From contig JAFYGL010000155.1 in assembly GCA_017543165.1 (NCBI GenBank), forward strand, positions 1-5,749: a DNA stretch of 5,749 nucleotides. Reading direction: 5' to 3'. Positions 1 to 5,749 of the stretch are shown piece after piece. Both the position numbers and the translations under genes were made by a program. The notes under the pieces are model-generated. The model saw only the letters and a list, made by a program, of their open reading frames with translations. It had not been told where the DNA came from and did not search any database. The stretch is from Victivallales bacterium. Lineage in GTDB: Bacteria; Verrucomicrobiota; Lentisphaeria; Oligosphaerales; Oligosphaeraceae. Every line of letters begins with the position of its first letter. The first letter of the stretch is position 1.

Positions 1-609
1 CTCATTGATTCCATTGAACTGCCAGAAAACTACCACGTGGAATGGACTGGACAGGCACGCGAGGAGAAGAACAACAGAGGCCAGCTAATCTACCTTATGA
101 TACTGGCAATCGTGTTCGCATACCTCTTCCTGGTGGCGCAGTATGAAAGCTGGACCATTCCAGTGCCAGTGATGCTCTCCGTCGCCGTCGCCGTGCTGGG
201 CGCCTACATCGGCCTGACAATCTGCCACATGACACTGAGCGTATATGCGCAGCTGGGCATGGTCATGCTTATCGGCCTGACCGCCAAGAACGCCATCCTC
301 ATGGTGGAATTCTCCAAGGCCGAGCGTGAAGAAGGCACAAGCATCGAGGATGCGGCCATGCATGGCGCCAACATGCGCTACCGCGCAGTGCTGATGACCG
401 CCTGGTCCTTCCTGTTCGGCGTGTTCCCGCTGGTGGTTGCAACAGGCGCGGGCGCTGGCTCGCGCCAGTCCATCGGCATAACCACGTTCTCTGGCTTGCT
501 GCTCGCCACCGTCGTGGGCATCGTGTTCACGCCAGCGCTGTACGCACTGTTCCAGCGCATACGCGAAAGAGGCAAGAAACTGCTGGGAATTGGAAATCCT
601 AGCAATTGA
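1..609 (+). CDS. RND multidrug efflux pump, inner-membrane subunit (C-terminal part, 5' end cut by window)
   Basis: This is the C-terminal 202 residues of an AcrB/MexB-type resistance-nodulation-division pump, a proton-driven inner-membrane exporter that normally works with a periplasmic adaptor and an outer-membrane channel. The frame is open from base 1, so the gene starts upstream; the GTG at base 37 is internal. The stretch begins in the end of the porter domain (VEWTGQ, like VEWTG in AcrB) and covers the equivalents of transmembrane helices 8-12. Family landmarks are [25 protein letters not shown] and [13 protein letters not shown]. The Lys of GLTAKNAIL (residue 96 here) and the Thr of LMT (residue 133) match AcrB Lys940 and Thr978 of the proton-relay network. 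The usual Pro in RPIxMT is Ala here (RAVLMT). About 1,040 residues is normal for the family, so roughly four fifths is missing. Substrates cannot be told from this part. Family call is firm. Confidence 0.95.
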   Translation, partial: LIDSIELPENYHVEWTGQAREEKNNRGQLIYLMILAIVFAYLFLVAQYESWTIPVPVMLSVAVAVLGAYIGLTICHMTLSVYAQLGMVMLIGLTAKNAILMVEFSKAEREEGTSIEDAAMHGANMRYRAVLMTAWSFLFGVFPLVVATGAGAGSRQSIGITTFSGLLLATVVGIVFTPALYALFQRIRERGKKLLGIGNPSN

Positions 610-622
610 TGAGGAAATACAC

Positions 623-627
623 GGAGG
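623..627 (+). promoter_or_regulatory. Shine-Dalgarno site that sets the start of the unknown membrane protein
   Basis: GGAGG lies 5 bases before the ATG at 633. An in-frame ATG at 609 overlaps the stop codon of the RND gene (TGATG) but has no comparable ribosome-binding sequence in front. I therefore prefer the 633 start, which removes eight or nine residues from the longest open frame. Confidence 0.7.
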
Positions 628-632
628 ACAAA

Positions 633-1937
633 ATGGTATTTCTAAGGGCACTCTACAATCACACAAGAAATTGCCTGCGTCGGTACGCTAATAATTTTCT
701 GTACCCATTGGGCATTTCTTTCCTGCTGGCCCTGCTGTTACTTGCAAGCACTTTACTTACTCGATGGGAAGATCTTTCAGCACTTTACGCACTGCTGATG
801 CTTGGATTGACCCTCATTCATTGTGTGCTTGTTTTTTTCATTGCCATTGTCCTCCTACTGAAAAAACGAATTCTCAGAAGTTTCTCATACGTGCTTCTGT
901 TCCTTTGCGATTTGATTGTCAATTATATCATTCTTTTCTTTATAACAATAGCATTTATGTGCTCAGGACCAGTAAAGGACCACTTCATCAAAGACAACGA
1001 CATAAAATTGCCAAAGGACATTGAATTGCTGGTTCCCAAGGAAAACACATACGCACAGGACACCAAGATGCCCCCTTTCGCGGAAGCAATAGAAGAAGCC
1101 TTGATAAATGGCCCCGCCATTGGCAACGACGAGGAGTGCCATATTCCTTCACTGGAAAAACTAATGGCTACCGATGAAGGCAAACTACGCCTCATGCATT
1201 ATCTGGAGGCTAGTACCGAATGGGTCGTTTTAAACAACAATGTGGATGGTGTTTATGCCGAAAGACGTAAATCCAGAAACGGGAATTCATTCAACTTATT
1301 CCTAGAAGAGGACAAGCCATTGGTGGATTTCAGTTTTCAAATCAGGCTATATTTCGATAAGCCCGCCCGCCTTTTTGCAAGAAACCACAAGCCTTACGAG
1401 TGCATTATTGAAGATTATAGCACTCCCAACAAATTCTCTGCCAGAACCTGGAGTCAGGCGGGCACAGCAAGCGTGTACATCGTGGAAACAGCAACAGGCA
1501 GAGATGGCAGAAAAGTCGATGGACGACGTATCACTAAAAAAATCACAGAATTGCTGGACAAGGAATTCACGGAAATTAGCCTGGACAAGTTTGGCAAGGA
1601 CGGCAAGGAGATTCAGGTCAAACTACTAGGTTCAGGTGGCACCTATGCGCTGGACATCTGGAGCAACCAAGGACAACCTGGCACATTCACTGTTAAGGCG
1701 ACGGAAATTACCAAGGGCATCCCGCTTTCGAAGCATCGTCTCAAGGAACACGATGTCAAGACCTACGGTGATTCCAGTTCAAAGCTCTACTACAGCCAGA
1801 TTGAGTTCACAATCTACGAGGGCAATTGGCAAGAATACTACGGGGCAAGAATTGAACTCTGGTTCACTCCAGATGATGGTGGACCAGAACACAAAGTCTG
1901 GGAGGCAAACTGCAAAATCGATGGCTGGCAACGATGA
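633..1937 (+). CDS. Unknown membrane-anchored protein: three N-terminal helices and a large, probably periplasmic domain
   Basis: I do not recognise this 434-residue protein. Three hydrophobic stretches are clear: about residues 24-42, 49-77 and 86-110. The N-terminus is basic (Arg 5, 12, 16 and 17) and the loop after helix 2 is KKRILR, so the positive-inside rule puts the N-terminus in the cytoplasm and the remaining ~320 residues in the periplasm. That part starts with a charged Lys/Asp/Glu-rich linker (about 112-150). Its last 100 residues alternate hydrophobic and polar and are rich in aromatics (LYYSQIEFTIYEGNW, YYGARIELWF), which suggests a beta-rich fold; that is inference. No catalytic motif or lipobox is evident. 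The gene starts 23 bases after the RND stop and ends 9 bases before the first CNNM gene, so it is probably cotranscribed with both. Its membrane part is AT-rich: bases 901-960 hold 15 G/C of 60. An ATG at 609 is the alternative start. Confidence 0.8.
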   Translation: MVFLRALYNHTRNCLRRYANNFLYPLGISFLLALLLLASTLLTRWEDLSALYALLMLGLTLIHCVLVFFIAIVLLLKKRILRSFSYVLLFLCDLIVNYIILFFITIAFMCSGPVKDHFIKDNDIKLPKDIELLVPKENTYAQDTKMPPFAEAIEEALINGPAIGNDEECHIPSLEKLMATDEGKLRLMHYLEASTEWVVLNNNVDGVYAERRKSRNGNSFNLFLEEDKPLVDFSFQIRLYFDKPARLFARNHKPYECIIEDYSTPNKFSARTWSQAGTASVYIVETATGRDGRKVDGRRITKKITELLDKEFTEISLDKFGKDGKEIQVKLLGSGGTYALDIWSNQGQPGTFTVKATEITKGIPLSKHRLKEHDVKTYGDSSSKLYYSQIEFTIYEGNWQEYYGARIELWFTPDDGGPEHKVWEANCKIDGWQR

Positions 1938-1946
1938 TTTGATTTT

Positions 1947-3329
1947 ATGACATTTCTAGTGCTATCAATAATAATATTGCTGTTCCTGTCGGCTTTCTTC
2001 TCTGGGTCGGAGACGGCCCTCATGTCCCTTAGCAGGACGGAGGTCAGCCGAATGAGCAATGGCACCGCCAGCGACAAGCTGGCCTGCCAGTTGCTCAAGA
2101 AGCCACAGCAACTGCTCAGCACCGTGCTGATAGGCAACATGTTCGTCAACGTGCTGCTGACCAGCGTTTTCTCCACACTGCTGGCGCAACTGCTGAGCAC
2201 CTCCAATGGCAGCCTTATACAGAATGCGCTGCTTGCCATGAAAATCGGCGCAGCAACCGCCGCCAGGCTTGACAAGTTGTTCCAGTTGCTGCTGAACATC
2301 CTCATAGTCACGCCAATGCTGATGATAGTGGGTGAGCAGACGCCGAAAGTGCTGGCATACGCCAATGGCCCCGCCATCGCCCGTACTTCAGCCAAGCCAC
2401 TCCAGATACTGAATGTGATACTGAAGCCATTCAGCCTCCTGCTCCACTTTCTGGCAAACATAATATTGGCAATATTGGGCCAGAACATCATGGAAAGTTG
2501 GCGTGAAATGACCATAGACGAACTGATTGCCACAATCTCTGCAGGGCAGGAGGCAGGCGCAACTGACAACAGCGAGCACAAGATTCTGTCTGGCACCGTG
2601 GAAATCAGCGGCATCACCATAAAGGAAGTCATGACGCACAGGCTGGATGTGACAATGCTGTCCGATGAAATCTCCGTCAGCGACGCTTTCTCCCTGGCCA
2701 TGGAGAAACGGCATTCTCTCTTCCCAGTCTATTCAGGGGACTATGACAGCGTGTGGGGCGTATTCTCCCTAATGTCCCTGCCCTTCTGGCGCGGCACACC
2801 CGAAATGAACAAGCCACTCAAGGCATTCAAGGAGAGCCTGGAAAACGCGTCCCCCAACCAGCTGCCTGTGTCAAAGCCATACTATGTGCCAGAAACGGCA
2901 AAAATCGATGCGCTGCTCTACGACATGAGACGCAAGGCGGCCAGTTTCGGCATCGTGGTGGACGAGTACGGCGGCATTTCAGGCATTGTCACATTGAACG
3001 ACATCATGGAGGAACTGCTGGGCAAGGTCTCGTCAAAATACGACAACGAGGACACGCTGTACAAGACGGACAATGGCACATTCATCGCCAACGGCCACGC
3101 GCACCTGCGCTCCCTGCACCAGAAACTGGGCGATGCCTTCGAGAACGAGGAAGGCGAATCGGATACGCTTGCAGGCCTCATAATGGAGGAAATGGGCACG
3201 GTGCCAAAGTCGGGCTCCAGCGTAAAACTGGAAGACGGCACTGTGCTCACCGTGCTGCGCATGCAGGGCAGCAGAATCTGCAAAGTCAGAATCACGCCCC
3301 CAGCGCCCAAAAAGGAGGTGCGGCAATGA
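1947..3329 (+). CDS. CNNM/CorC (HlyC) family protein, paralogue A: DUF21 membrane domain, CBS pair, CorC_HlyC domain
   Basis: This 460-residue protein has the full architecture of CNNM/CorC-type inner-membrane proteins, often annotated 'hemolysin' and linked in characterised members to Mg2+ export or resistance. The DUF21 membrane domain (about 1-190) opens with the signature FFSGSETALMSLSR (17-30), followed by LIGNMFVNVL (61-70) and GEQTPKVLAY (129-138). The CBS pair spans about 222-358, with VMTHRLDV (228-235), FPVY (259-262) and VDEYGGISGIVT (338-349), the usual CBS2 signature. A CorC_HlyC domain (about 374-450) closes the protein. CBS1 is less standard: the Lys-Asp usual after its last strand is replaced (VFSLMSLPF). 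The ATG at 1947 lies 9 bases after the preceding stop and has no clear Shine-Dalgarno sequence, so translation may depend on coupling. The 3' end overlaps the next gene by 4 bases. Mg2+ is the likely cargo by family, but the ion cannot be read from sequence. Confidence 0.93.
   Translation: MTFLVLSIIILLFLSAFFSGSETALMSLSRTEVSRMSNGTASDKLACQLLKKPQQLLSTVLIGNMFVNVLLTSVFSTLLAQLLSTSNGSLIQNALLAMKIGAATAARLDKLFQLLLNILIVTPMLMIVGEQTPKVLAYANGPAIARTSAKPLQILNVILKPFSLLLHFLANIILAILGQNIMESWREMTIDELIATISAGQEAGATDNSEHKILSGTVEISGITIKEVMTHRLDVTMLSDEISVSDAFSLAMEKRHSLFPVYSGDYDSVWGVFSLMSLPFWRGTPEMNKPLKAFKESLENASPNQLPVSKPYYVPETAKIDALLYDMRRKAASFGIVVDEYGGISGIVTLNDIMEELLGKVSSKYDNEDTLYKTDNGTFIANGHAHLRSLHQKLGDAFENEEGESDTLAGLIMEEMGTVPKSGSSVKLEDGTVLTVLRMQGSRICKVRITPPAPKKEVRQ
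3313..3319 (+). promoter_or_regulatory. Strong Shine-Dalgarno site for CNNM/CorC paralogue B
   Basis: AGGAGGT sits 6 bases before the ATG at 3326, inside the last codons of the preceding gene. It fixes the start of paralogue B even though its reading frame stays open for a further 573 bases upstream. The ATGA overlap (ATG 3326-3328, TGA 3327-3329) adds likely translational coupling. Confidence 0.85.
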
Positions 3330-4654
3330 GCACGTTCCTTCTTGTCATGGCGTTGTTGCTGCTCTATTTCCTGGCGGCACTGTTCTGCTGCATAGAGACC
3401 GCATACACTTCCGTGGATCGCGTCTGGCTGAAAGACCAGGTGGAGCAAGGCAACAAGAAGGCAAAGCTGGCAAGCAGCCTGATGGCAAAGGCCAGCGACT
3501 TCTTCTGCACAATACTGCTGGGCACAGACCTGATACATGTCACCATAACATCGCTGGTCAATGCAAGCCTCACCCTGGCAATCGTGCACTCCTCATTCGG
3601 CATGAAACTGGGAGAACTGACTGGCGCAGGCACTGACATGCAAAGCCTGGTGACGGCGCTAATCACGGCCCCCACGCTGCTGCTATTCTCCGAATTCATA
3701 CCAAAGGCAATTGGCCGCAGCAGGGCGAATGAACTCACACTGGCACTGGCGGGCATATTGTCCATGTTCAGCCGTATTCTCAAATATCCAGTCTCCGCGC
3801 TGGACAGAATATCGTCCTACATAACAAGGCACATTGGCAACCGCAGGGAAACTGCCGCCGCCAATGTCAGCAGGGACGATTTGAGGATCATAGCCTCCGT
3901 GGCGGCGGACCAGGGGCTGATACCAAGGGAATCGGAGCAGATAATGAACACTGTGCTCAGCCTGGAGAACAGCACTGTAGTCAGCATCATGGTGCCGCTG
4001 TACAATGTGAAGTCCCTGCCTCTCAACTCCAGCGTGGCGGATGTGGAGCACCTGGCCGCTGTCACTGGCTTCACACGCTTCCCCGTGTATGGCAGCCGCA
4101 TAGATGAAATCGTGGGCGTCGTCAGCCTCAGGGACTGCATGTTCCGCACCGAGGACTACGAGACCTCAACCTACTCCGAACTGGCAAAAGTCCGCATTAG
4201 GGACCTGGTGGACAGGAATGTGCTGTACATTCCAGAAACCACTTCCATCAGCTCCCTGCTGGAGGACTTCCGCAATGGCGCTGGCCCAATGGCCGTGGTG
4301 GTGGACGAATATGGCGGCATGACTGGCGTCATCACAGCCGAGGACCTGATCGCCATGCTGGTGGGCGGCATTGCAGACAAGCGCAACCAGCACCAGCCAC
4401 AACTCATGATTTCCAAAATCGGCAACGACACATACGAATGCGACGGCCGCATCGACATACGGGAACTGGAACTGCTCTTCGGCTTCAATATACACGACAG
4501 GGGCTTCTCCACCGCGGCAGGCCTGGTGCTGGACATATTGCAGCACATCCCCGAAACAGGCGACGCCATCGAATACCACGGCTACAAAATACAGGTCATG
4601 GAAATGCAAATGCACCGCATCGCCAAACTGCGCCTGACAAAAATCAACTGTTAG
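3326..4654 (+). CDS. CNNM/CorC (HlyC) family protein, paralogue B: DUF21 membrane domain, CBS pair, CorC_HlyC domain
   Basis: This 442-residue protein has the same domain order as the gene before it. The DUF21 membrane domain covers about 1-180, the CBS pair about 215-350 (FPVY 252-255, VVSLRDCMF 265-273, VDEYGGMTGVIT 326-337), and the CorC_HlyC domain about 365-440. The soluble half is typical of the family. The membrane half has diverged: SGSETA has become CCIETA (21-26), the Gly-Asn of the second motif is Gly-Thr (LLGTDLIHV, 64-72), and the third motif reads SEFIPKAIG (122-130), keeping Glu, Pro and Lys. The opening of CBS1 is also unusual (IMVPLYNV rather than IMTPR-V). The start is well supported by AGGAGGT at 3313-3319 and a 4-base ATGA overlap, so A and B are probably made together. 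The protein could be a transporter with altered ion handling, or a partner or regulator of paralogue A. Family membership is firm; the changed role is inference. Confidence 0.92.
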   Translation: MSTFLLVMALLLLYFLAALFCCIETAYTSVDRVWLKDQVEQGNKKAKLASSLMAKASDFFCTILLGTDLIHVTITSLVNASLTLAIVHSSFGMKLGELTGAGTDMQSLVTALITAPTLLLFSEFIPKAIGRSRANELTLALAGILSMFSRILKYPVSALDRISSYITRHIGNRRETAAANVSRDDLRIIASVAADQGLIPRESEQIMNTVLSLENSTVVSIMVPLYNVKSLPLNSSVADVEHLAAVTGFTRFPVYGSRIDEIVGVVSLRDCMFRTEDYETSTYSELAKVRIRDLVDRNVLYIPETTSISSLLEDFRNGAGPMAVVVDEYGGMTGVITAEDLIAMLVGGIADKRNQHQPQLMISKIGNDTYECDGRIDIRELELLFGFNIHDRGFSTAAGLVLDILQHIPETGDAIEYHGYKIQVMEMQMHRIAKLRLTKINC

Positions 4655-4680
4655 CTTTTCAACGCCTTGTAACTTTTCAG

Positions 4681-4708
4681 TTTGCCCCAATTAGGCAGAG
4701 ATTATTTT
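4681..4708 (+). terminator. Weak hairpin in the gap between converging genes, possible terminator
   Basis: Bases 4681-4686 (TTTGCC) can pair with 4694-4699 (GGCAGA), giving six pairs including one G-U around a 7-base loop, followed by ATTATTTT at 4701-4708. It lies 26 bases after the stop of paralogue B, where the forward operon should end. The stem is short and the T-run broken, so this is only a candidate. The rest of the 106-base gap (4655-4760) shows nothing I can name. Confidence 0.2.
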
Positions 4709-4760
4709 AATCCAGTCCTCTATATAGTGAGTCCCGGCATAATTTATGAGAATCCAGGCT

Positions 4761-5749
4761 TTAATCGATCTTGTATATCATTGGCTTGTCAAATACAATT
4801 CGAACCAGGAACATCAGAAAATAAACAGGGAAATAGACAATGCGGTCCGCTGCACCCACCTGGCCGCTCCCACTTAACACCCATGCTTCTGGTATAGCGA
4901 ACTCTCGTTCCGACATCAGGTTGTCCAAGGCCGCATGTTTCTTAAAATTCACGCCACTCTTCACTTCTATTGGAAGAACCTTGCCTCCATTCTCTACAAG
5001 AAAGTCAACTTCCCCGCGTTTTTTTGAGCTGTAGTAGTATATGAGGTCGTGCCCATGCGCGGCAAGCTCCTGTGCGACATAGTTCTCGTAAACCGCGCCA
5101 AAATTCATGTCAGCCTCGCCATTGAGTATGCGCATCTGTATGCCATCCATGTACATGGAGCAGAGCAGACCGACATCATTCATGAAGAACTTGAACAGAT
5201 TGGACTTTGTGGCAAGTTCAAGCGGCACTTTCGGTTCATCAACATTGAAAACGGGAATAGCAACCCCTGCCTCTTTCAGCCAGACGAAATCATCCTCTGC
5301 ACGATCAAACTTTCCACGTGCCGTCACGTTCTTGATATAGAAACGCTTGTTGTGCTTGTTGAGTTCGGATGGAATGAGAGAGTAGATGTGCCTCAGCCGC
5401 ATCTTCAGGCGCTCGTCGTATTGCGCGATGTCACGTCGATACTCCCTGACGATGGCTGCCTGCTTTACATATACTTGCCGAAGGTCGTTGCTGTCAATAT
5501 ACTTCTGGACAACAGCAGGCATCCCGCCAGTTACAAGATACAGCGAATGGTAACGCATCATCCGCGAATGGACAAGGGGATCAGGGCTACGCCTATTTTC
5601 AAAGCATTCGCGAAGATGCCCTATCACATCATCCCCAATTCCGTTGGCTCGAACAAACTCCTCAAAGTCCAGCGGAAACATCTGCAATTCATCCATATAG
5701 CCAACTGGCACGGAACGGATATCCTTCATTTCAACGCCAAGCAGAGAGC
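4761..5749 (-). CDS. AAA_14/DUF4143-type ATPase with PD-(D/E)XK-like C-terminal region (N-terminus cut by window)
   Basis: This is the C-terminal part of a predicted ATPase. The frame is still open at base 5749 and reads SLLGVE before the Met at 5729. In this family that motif is internal (SLLG...PVG...PLDFEEF), so 5729 is not the start, and the Walker A and B motifs should lie outside the window. Numbering from that Met: end of the AAA_14 domain with PLDFEEFV (19-26), a helical region with VTGGMPAVV (66-74), then DUF4143 from about 92. The C-terminal region has Glu215, EVDFLVE (240-246) and IEVKSG (254-259), the Glu...Asp...Glu-x-Lys layout of PD-(D/E)XK nuclease-like folds. Proteins of this kind usually end near VYFLMFL (302-308); this one runs 14 residues further. 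Their role is unsettled, and some are suspected to act in defence or toxin-like systems. It converges on the forward operon across a 106-base gap. Expected full length is about 400-450 residues. Confidence 0.9.
   Translation of the reverse strand, partial: SLLGVEMKDIRSVPVGYMDELQMFPLDFEEFVRANGIGDDVIGHLRECFENRRSPDPLVHSRMMRYHSLYLVTGGMPAVVQKYIDSNDLRQVYVKQAAIVREYRRDIAQYDERLKMRLRHIYSLIPSELNKHNKRFYIKNVTARGKFDRAEDDFVWLKEAGVAIPVFNVDEPKVPLELATKSNLFKFFMNDVGLLCSMYMDGIQMRILNGEADMNFGAVYENYVAQELAAHGHDLIYYYSSKKRGEVDFLVENGGKVLPIEVKSGVNFKKHAALDNLMSEREFAIPEAWVLSGSGQVGAADRIVYFPVYFLMFLVRIVFDKPMIYKID

Noticed and set aside
609..632. Alternative start of the unknown membrane protein at ATG 609, overlapping the RND stop
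   Set aside because: No Shine-Dalgarno sequence precedes it, whereas the ATG at 633 has GGAGG at ideal spacing. It stays possible as a coupled start.
85..666. 193-codon minus-strand open frame over the RND fragment
   Set aside because: The translation is full of His, Cys and Gln and is the mirror of an unmistakable RND coding frame on the plus strand.
1838..2701. 287-codon open frame on the minus strand across the start of the first CNNM gene
   Set aside because: It is antisense to a clear CNNM/CorC coding sequence, and its translation (Ser/Met/Leu-rich, no known motif) looks like a shadow of that gene.
2918..3589. 223-codon minus-strand open frame across the junction of the two CNNM genes
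   Set aside because: It is antisense to two well-supported genes, the peptide is rich in Cys, Gln and Ser without domain character, and no ribosome-binding site supports it.
4656..4679. Repeated CTTTTCA just after the stop of the second CNNM gene
   Set aside because: Two 7-base copies 17 bases apart, with no further copies or secondary structure, are too short to call a repeat or operator.
4723..4733. TATAGTGAGTC, an 11-base match to the reverse complement of the core of the T7 phage promoter
   Set aside because: The match stops there: the sequence goes on CCGGCAT instead of GTATTA, and the initiation side is not GGG-like. No phage polymerase gene or vector sequence is present. I take it as chance.
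4738..4748. CATAATTTATG inverted repeat in the gap between converging genes
   Set aside because: Five-base arms around one base cannot form a hairpin, it lies before no gene start, and AT-rich palindromes of this size are common by chance.

Overview
The window is 5,749 bases of dense bacterial sequence. It holds four forward genes that run head to tail, then one gene on the opposite strand facing them. Both outer genes are cut by the window edges. I see no rRNA, tRNA, CRISPR array, insertion sequence or attachment site.

Organism: an RND multidrug pump and a large protein predicted to lie mostly in the periplasm point to a Gram-negative (diderm) bacterium. Coding GC is moderate, roughly 53-63% in the sampled lines of the transporter genes. 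Side-by-side CNNM/CBS-domain paralogues and a DUF4143-type ATPase would fit a member of the PVC group (Verrucomicrobia, Lentisphaerae, Kiritimatiellae, Chlamydiae), but this is a low-confidence guess and the sequence does not prove it.

Layout: (1) 1-609, the last fifth of an RND inner-membrane pump. (2) 633-1937, a membrane-anchored protein of unknown family with three predicted helices and a long soluble domain; its membrane part is clearly more AT-rich than its neighbours. (3) 1947-3329, a complete CNNM/CorC-type protein with DUF21 membrane domain, CBS pair and CorC_HlyC domain. (4) 3326-4654, a second, diverged CNNM/CorC-type protein that overlaps the first by 4 bases. (5) 4655-4760, a short gap between converging genes with only a weak hairpin. 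(6) 4761-5749, minus strand, the C-terminal part of an AAA_14/DUF4143 ATPase whose N-terminus lies beyond the right edge.

How they may work together: genes 1-4 have gaps of 23 and 9 bases and one 4-base overlap, with no visible internal promoter or terminator, so they are probably cotranscribed. The strongest link is between the two CNNM/CorC paralogues. The first keeps the family's membrane-site signature, while the second has lost most of its polar residues, which raises the possibility of a heteromeric transporter or a transporter-regulator pair. The roles of the unknown membrane protein and of the pump in this unit are inferred from position only. The ATPase is probably a separate transcription unit.
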